Shown piece by piece: positions 58,136-64,000 of a DNA stretch of 64,000 bases (the stretch's first letter is position 1; every line of letters begins with the position of its first letter). Under the pieces are notes generated by a model that was not told the DNA's origin, did not search any database, and saw only the letters and a list, made by a program, of their open reading frames with translations. The position numbers and the translations under genes were made by a program. Origin of the DNA: Abelmoschus esculentus (Eukaryota > Streptophyta > Magnoliopsida > Malvales > Malvaceae); NCBI GenBank assembly GCA_035048815.1, contig JAUCBN010000011.1, positions 13,355,501-13,419,500 of the forward strand. Reading direction: 5' to 3'.

Positions 58136-58744
58136 TTGATTATAGGACCTAGGAAGGAAGGAAGTCTCCCACTAGAAGTGGCTGCAAAAATGAAGAATTA
58201 AGGATAATGGATGAAAGGAATAGGTGAAATGAATGAATGGAATTGTTTAGGGACTGATTTGGAAGCGGAAGAATGTTTAGTGTTGATAAGGGTGAATGAA
58301 TATTTAGGATGTTTTACGATGATGATAAAGGGTGGGAATGGTGAATGGAATAAGATGATATGTAAGGATGCTGATATTGTGAAAAGGAATGGTGAAATAG
58401 AAATAGTATCTTAAATATACTCAAGGAAGAAATTAGGTTATAAAAAACCTAATCTTGAACCTTATATTGATCTTTAAGGGGTGATGGTAAACGGACTTTG
58501 ACCCTTTAAGTATATTAAACTAAAAGAACCCGAAGTATCAGGATCGATAGAAAAGGGTTGACGTTACAAGTACAAAAGTACCTGATAAATCGATAAAGTT
58601 CTAAGAAGAACTAAACGAGAGAAAATTCTCACAACTAATTATATATAATCTGAATGGTGTGTTTACAAAAAAAATCCAAGTGCTATTTATAGTTTTCAAA
58701 GTGGTTTGGACGAAATTGAATTTAACTATTCGGATAACGAATTC
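58136..58744. other. Non-coding spacer with purine-rich tract between LTR-like copy and minisatellite array 2
   Basis: 58190-58420 is a purine-rich tract (many GGATGAA and GAATGG words) that gives an open reading of 67 codons without recognisable content. 58420-58744 is ordinary AT-rich DNA, ending with a minus-strand TATA-like sequence at 58681-58692. I see no gene. Confidence 0.5.
58681..58692 (-). promoter_or_regulatory. Possible TATA box on the minus strand
   Basis: The minus strand reads CTATAAATAGCA followed by a T-rich leader, which would fit the promoter of a second, unrelated LTR fragment. Only this motif supports it. Confidence 0.25.
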
Positions 58745-61700
58745 GATGAATAACCCCACTCTTTGAGAGTATGTTTCCATGAATAACCCCTCTATTCGAG
58801 TGCATGTCATGGTGAACAGTCCATCTCTTTGAGCATATACCATGACGGACGACCCCTCCCTTTGACAATATGTCGAGATGAATGATCCCACTCTTCGAGT
58901 GCATATCATAATAAATGGTCCCTTTCCTAGAGCGTATACCATTATCGACGACCCCTCTCTTTGATCATATGTTACGGTGAATGACCCCTCTCTTCAAGCG
59001 TTTGTCATAATAAATGGTCCCTCTCTTTGAGCGTATACTTAGATGGTCGACCCCTCACTTTGAGCGTATGTTGTGATAAGTGACCCCTCTCTTCGAGTGT
59101 ATGTCAAAGAGAACGACCCCTTTCTTAGAGCATTACCATCACGGATGACCCCTCACTTTGAGCGTCCGTCACGATGAATGACGTCTCTCTTCGAGTGCAT
59201 GTCATAATGAATGGTCCCTCTCTTTGAGCGTATACCATGATGGACGACCCCTCTCTTTGAGCGTATATCGAGATGAATGACCCCTCTCTTCGAGTGCATG
59301 TCATAATGAACGGTGCCTCTCTTTCAGCGTATATCGTGATGGACGAACCCTCTCTTTGAGCATATGTCGCTATAAATGATCCCTCTCTTCCAATGCATGT
59401 AATAATGAACGGTCCCTCTCTTTGAGCGTATACCGTGATGGATGACCCCTCTCTTTGAGCGTATGTCGCGATCAATGACCCCTCTACTTGAGCGTATGTC
59501 ATAATAAACGGTTGTTCTCTTTGAGCGTACACCGTGATGGACGGCCACTCTCTTTGAGCGTATGTCACTATGAATGATCCCTCTCTTCGAGTGAAGGTCA
59601 TAATGAACGATCCCTTTCTTAGAGCGTATATCGTGATTTAAACCACTATCTTTAAGCGTTGTAGGCGATGAATAACCCTTTTCTTCGAGCGTATGTAAAA
59701 ATGAACTATCCCTCTCTTTAGTGTAAACCGTATGAACGACCCCTCTCTTTGAGCGTCCGTCACGATGAATGACGTCTCTCTTCGAGTGCATGTCATAATG
59801 AATGGTCCCTCTCTTTGAGCGTATACCATGATGGACGACCCCTCTCTTTGAGCGTATGTCGAGATGAATGACCCCTCTCTTCGAGTGCATGTCATAATGA
59901 ACAGTGCCTCTCTTTCAGCGTATATCGTGATGGATGAACCCTCTCTTTGAGCATATGTCGCTATAAATGATCCCTCTCTTCCAATGCATGTAATAATGAA
60001 CGGTCCCTCTCTTTGAGCGTATACCGTGATGGACGACCCCTCTCTTTGAGCGTATGTCGCGATCAATGACCCCTCTACTCGAGTGTATGTCATAATAAAC
60101 GGTCGTTCTCTTTGAGCGTACACCGTGATGGACGGCCACTCTCTTTGAGCGTATGTCACTATGAATGATCCCTCTCTTCGAGTGAAGGTCATAATGAACG
60201 ATCCCTTTCTTAGAGCGTATATCGTGATTTAAACCACTATCTTTAAGCGTTGTAGGCGATGAATAACCCTTTTCTTCGAGCGTATGTAAAAATGAACTAT
60301 CCCTCTCTTTAGTGTAAACCGTATGAACGACCCCTCTCTTTGAGCGTATGTCGCGATGAATGACACCTCTCTTCGAGTTCATGTCATAATGAATGGCCAC
60401 TTTCTTAGAGTATTTACTGTGATTGACGACCTCTCTTTGAGCGTATGTCGCGATGAATGACCCCTTCGTTCGAGTGCATGTCATAATGAAAGGTCCATCT
60501 CTTTGAGCGTATGTCGCGATGAATGACCCCTCTCTTTAAGTGCATGTCATAATGAACGGTCCCTCTCTTTGAGGGTATATCGTGATGGACGACCCCTCTC
60601 ATTGAGCGTATGTTGTGATAAATGACCCCTCTTTTCGAGTGCATGTCAAAAAGAACGAAACTCTCTTTGAGCGTATACCATGTTGGACGACTCCTGTCTT
60701 TAAGCGTATGTCGCAGTCAATGACCCCTCTACTCGAGCATATGTCATAAAAAAAGATCATTCTCTTTGAGTGTATACCGCGATGGAGGACCCCACTCTTT
60801 CAGCATATGTCACTATGAATGGCCCCCCTCTCTTCGAATGAAGGTCATAATGAACAATCCCTTTCTTAGAGCGTATATCGTGATTTAAACCCCTCTCTTT
60901 AAGCGTATGTCACGATAAATGATCCCTTCCCTTGAGTGTATGTCATAATGAACGGTCCCTCTCTTTGAGCGTATGTCGTGATGGAGACCCCTCTCTTTGA
61001 GCGTATGTCGTGGTGAATGACCCCTCCCTTAGATTGCATGTCATGGTGAACGGTCACTCTCCTTAAGCGTATACGTGATGGATGACCCCTATCTTTGAGT
61101 GTATATCGCGATGAAAGACCCCTCTCTTTGAGTGCATGTCATAATGAATTTCCCTTTCTTAGAGCGTAAACAGTGATGGTTGACCGTTTCTTTCAGCGTA
61201 TGTCGACCCCTCTCTTCGGGTTCGTGGCATAATAAACAGTCCCTTTCTTAGAGCGTATACCGTGATGGACGATCCTTCTCTTTGGGCGTATATTGCGATG
61301 AAGGACCCCTTTCCTTGAGTGCATGCCATAATGAATGGTCCCTTTCTTAGAGCGTATACCATGATAGATGACCCATCTCTTTGAGCCTATGTCGCGATGA
61401 ATGACTCCTCTCTTCGAGTGCACGTCACAATGAACGGTCCATCCCGTTGAGCGTATAACGTGATGGACGACCCCTCTCTTTGAGCGTATGTCACGTTGAA
61501 TGACCCTCTCTTCGAGTGCATGTCATAGTGAACGATCCATTTCTTAGAGCGTATACCGTACTGAGCGACCCCTCCCTTTGAGCTATGTCGCGATGAATGA
61601 CTTCTCTCTTCGAGAGCATGTCAAATGAAGGGTCCCTCCTTTTGAGCTTATACTGCGATGTACGACCCCTATCTTTAAGTGTTTGTCGCGATGAATGTCC

Positions 61701-62023
61701 CCTTTTTATAGTACACGTCATAATGAATTGTCCCACTCTTAGAGCATAGAATATGATGGACGACCCCTCTTTTTAAGCGTATGTCACAATTAATGACCCC
61801 TCTCTTCGAGTGAAGGTCATAATGAACGGTCCTTATCTTAGAGTGCTATCGTGATTTAAACCCCTCACTTTAAGCGTATGTCACGATGAATGACCCCTTT
61901 CTTCGTGTGTATGTCATAATGAATGGTCCCTCTCTTTGAGCGTATGCCGTGATGGACGACCCCTCTCTTTGAGCGCATGTCGCGATGAATGATGCCTCTC
62001 TTCGAGTGCATGTCATGGTGAAC
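58745..62023. repeat. 33-bp minisatellite in 99-bp trimers, array 2
   Basis: About 99 units of the same 33-bp repeat as array 1. TCGAGTGCAT recurs at 59191 and 59290, a 99-bp step. Sharing of rare variants with array 1 (for example CACTCTCCTTAAGCGTATAC near 56365 and near 61050) shows the two arrays were one before the LTR-like sequence and spacer came between them or the block was rearranged. Several minus-strand open readings up to 189 codons exist for the reason given under array 1. Confidence 0.92.
59161..60342. repeat. 591-bp tandem duplication inside minisatellite array 2
   Basis: AGCGTCCGTCACGATGAATG begins at 59161 and 59752. The two 591-bp copies differ at fewer than ten positions by eye, including shared oddities such as CTTTAAGCGTTGTAGGCGATG and CTTTAGTGTAAACCGTATG. 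The duplication is therefore recent compared with the age of the array. Confidence 0.9.
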
Positions 62024-62668
62024 GGATTCTATATAAAGCCCATTTAGACAAGCATATTTTAATCCCAATAAAAAGACAACCAAATGTTATTAAATTTTAT
62101 GAGTTCAAATAGTTAATTATGGGCATTTGAATTAAGTTATACAGATAAATCTCAAATTTTCTCCTTTTTACTCGGTTAAAATTCGAACGGATTCTTTATA
62201 AGGCCCATTTGGACATACACGTTTTAATACTAACAAAACAAAAAACAAATGTTATTAAATCAAATTTTATTAGTTCGAATAGTTAATTATGAGCTTTTGA
62301 ACCAAATTATATTGGTTAATCTAAAATTTTTAGTTTTTTAGACAGTTAAAATTCGAATGGATTCTCTATAAACCAATTTAGACATGCACGTTTTAATCCA
62401 AAAAAAAAAAACAATCAAATGTTATTAAATCAAATTTTATGAGTTCAAATAGCTAATTATGGGCTTTTGAATAAAATTATGCAGATTAATCTCAAATTTT
62501 CAGCTTTTTACTCAGTTAAAATAGTTACAAATTCTCTAAAAAAGTCCATTTAGATTTGCACATTTTAATCCCAACAAAACGATAATCAAATGTTATTAAA
62601 TCAAATTTTATGAGTTCAAATAGTTAATTATGGGCTTTTGAATAAAATTATAAAGATTAATATAAAAG
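62024..62668 (+). repeat. 170-bp satellite island fused to the minisatellite
   Basis: About four diverged monomers in the same orientation as the main array (landmarks TTTTTACTCGGTTAAAATTC, GAACGGATTCTTTATAAGGC, GAGTTCAAATAGTTAATTAT). The fusion lies at GAACGG, a string present in both repeats. Monomers resemble the diverged right edge of the main array near 48500 (CCCATTTAGACA, ACGACAACC-like). Ends at about 62668 in the middle of a monomer. Confidence 0.9.
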
Positions 62669-63069
62669 AGGGAATTCAAGGAGTCTTGTATATTAAGTTA
62701 ACTTGATTGCAATATTTGAGTTGGATCCAGGCTGAAATGAGTTTTTTAAGTCTTCTTAAAACTTGTTCTCCTATTTCTTATCTTTCATGCGCACTTTGAA
62801 TCACATTGATCCGATATCGGGAGCTTGAGATATGATTTTTTTACCGAAGACAGAGCAAACTTGAGATATGGTTATTTTAGCAAAGACAGAGCAAGCTGGA
62901 ATTTTATGCATGCAAGGATGAACTTAAACCAATGAGAGGCTTTTCATATTCAGCAAGAGAGACAAGCTGATACATGTATGAGAGGGCTAAAGTAATGCAC
63001 CTTGAGCATAAATCTGAATTTGTTGGTAAAGTCTGGAAAGTCAGCAAACTTGCGTTGTCTTTTTGATTG
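62669..63069. other. Non-coding DNA upstream of the LTR-like copy
   Basis: AT-rich sequence without a gene. It includes a degenerate duplicate of the later upstream LTR segment: TTGATCCGATATCGGGAGCT followed by GAGATATG at about 62808, comparable with TTGGATATCGGGATCTCAAG at about 63156. It may be the outer part of the same long LTR-like element. Confidence 0.45.
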
Positions 63070-63480
63070 GGTTTCGTGCATTTCTGGGCAGAGTTGTCTT
63101 CTTACAAATTGATCGTCATTCAGTTACCTTTTCAACGCGTCTTGGAATGCATCAATTGGATATCGGGATCTCAAGATATGTTTGTTTAACTGAAGATTGC
63201 GCGTGCAGAAAACTGGATACGGGATTATTATAGGATTTTGTAAAATTCAGCCCAAAAGCTACTATATAAAGTTTTTGGATGAATTAGACATTAAAATAAA
63301 TTAATTCAAAGCTGTATTATAAAGCTTTAACCATTGTTACTAATATTTTATTTTATTCCCTAAGATTCCTTTTAATTAGTTATCCATAAGCTGATTTTAG
63401 GGGATTTATTCTATTAAGCTATCCATATGCTGATATTTAGGGATTGATCAACTATTAGGCAATTCTAAGGTCTCCTTTAG

Positions 63481-63493
63481 ACTATAAAAGGGG
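63481..63493 (+). promoter_or_regulatory. TATA box of the plus-strand LTR-like copy
   Basis: ACTATAAAAGGGG followed by TAGACTCTTCTCTT. It is conserved exactly in the inverted copy (57691-57703), while the flanks are not, which supports past function as a promoter. Confidence 0.55.
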
Positions 63494-63681
63494 TAGACTC
63501 TTCTCTTATAAAAAGACATGAATAATATGAATTTCTGAGTTATAAAAACTCTTGCCCTAGGGCCATTTTATTTGCAAGGTTGTCGCCTTGCTATTTTTCT
63601 TATTAGAAGTCTTCTTCAACATAAGTACTTCAAGTTTTTATGAGGAAGATTATCTTCACACTCTCGCTTGCCTAAGCAATT

Positions 63682-63846
63682 AATTGCGTTTAGGAGGGTG
63701 AGTTAGAGCCGATTATGGTGTTTGCCTATCTAATTATGGATAGGAGGGTGCCTAGGACAACGACATATCATCAATTCATCGGAGAGATTCGTTTCGTTTG
63801 CAGGTGTTTGCCTATTCAATTGCGATTAGGAGGGTGCCAAGGACAA
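63682..63846 (+). repeat. Three GGAGGGTG-containing direct repeats in the R/U5-like part
   Basis: AATTGCGTTTAGGAGGGTG (63682-63700), AATTATGGATAGGAGGGTG with CCTAGGACAA (63732-63760) and AATTGCGATTAGGAGGGTG with CCAAGGACAA (63818-63846) are related repeats. All three are kept in the inverted copy at about 57345-57515. Confidence 0.7.
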
Positions 63847-63905
63847 ATCTATCCAATATCATACCACCACCACCATCTATCCCGCTGTATATTTTATATC
63901 ACAAG

Positions 63906-64000
63906 CAATGGAATGACATCTTTATTCATACAAAAAAAATCACCCAAGGCCTTCTTATCATCCATTTTGTGAGACTATTCAAATTCTACAATAAGACACA
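63906..64000. other. Right edge, nothing recognised
   Basis: The last 95 bases contain an A-run (AAAAAAAATC near 63935) and no feature I can support. Confidence 0.5.

Larger units (their letters stand above)
63070..63905 (+). mobile_element. LTR-like sequence, plus orientation
   Basis: This matches the reverse complement of 57286-58135. The layout resembles an LTR: a U3-like AT-rich part (63070-63480), a TATA box at 63481-63493, then an R/U5-like part with GGAGGGTG repeats. Homology ends near GTATATTTTATATC at about 63900. What follows (63906-64000) has no recognisable primer-binding site, so a solo LTR or the end of another element type are both possible. Confidence 0.6.

Noticed and set aside
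58211..58414. 67-codon plus-strand reading in the spacer
   Set aside because: Purine-rich, low-complexity translation with no recognisable content, no promoter in the right place, and short enough to be chance.
50935..62083. Many minus-strand open readings of 60-190 codons rich in His, Lys, Arg and Ser
   Set aside because: They are translations of the 33-bp minisatellite in two alternative frames. Unit length divisible by three keeps them open; they overlap each other, are cut at random by indels and show no domain, so I do not call them genes.
63715..63972. 85-codon plus-strand reading at the right edge
   Set aside because: It lies across the R/U5-like part and the end of the LTR-like repeat; the inverted copy does not preserve the frame.

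Overview
This is repeat-only nuclear DNA from a flowering plant, most likely from a centromeric, pericentromeric or other heterochromatic block. I find no host gene, rRNA or tRNA. Three things point to a plant. There is a Ty3/gypsy gag-pol relic of the plant type. There are L1-type LINEs whose ORF1 carries a DUF4283-like domain and a CCHC knuckle, and whose ORF2 carries a zinc-binding zf-RVT-type domain and a C-terminal RNase H, a combination known from plant L1 elements. There are also long AT-rich satellite arrays with monomers of about 170 bp. The species cannot be told from this window.

Layout. 1-2774: minus-strand Ty3/gypsy fragment (gag, protease, RT, RNase H) cut at both ends. 2773-48737: an array of ~170-bp satellite, about 180 monomers, interrupted by three plus-strand LINEs of one family: copy 1 at 3379-11115 (close to full length, heavily decayed), copy 2 at 15569-18019 (5'-truncated in the RT domain) and copy 3 at 29261-34110 (5'-truncated at the ORF1 end, youngest-looking). 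48738-50971: 2.2 kb of non-satellite DNA, perhaps an old LTR. 50972-57285 and 58745-62023: a GC-richer minisatellite with a 33-bp unit organised as a 99-bp trimer. 57286-58135 (minus) and about 63070-63905 (plus): two diverged copies of one LTR-like sequence in inverted orientation, each with a TATA box. 62024-62668: a small island of the 170-bp satellite fused directly to the minisatellite. The remainder is non-coding spacer.

The parts interact as a repeat ecosystem. The satellite monomer carries one TTTTAA on its bottom strand, the classic L1-endonuclease nick site, and all three LINEs end at exactly that site. The satellite also shows two levels of higher-order structure: a trimer of about 510 bp, and a 15-monomer unit of 2,550 bp present two and a half times. 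LINE copy 3 landed inside the middle 2,550-bp unit after that unit had been duplicated. LINE copies 1 and 3 share an unusual bridge between ORF1 and ORF2, in which the end of ORF1 plus the start of ORF2 is duplicated around a T-rich spacer and linked by ATGA stop/start overlaps. All coordinates and comparisons were made by eye; no alignment or database search was run.
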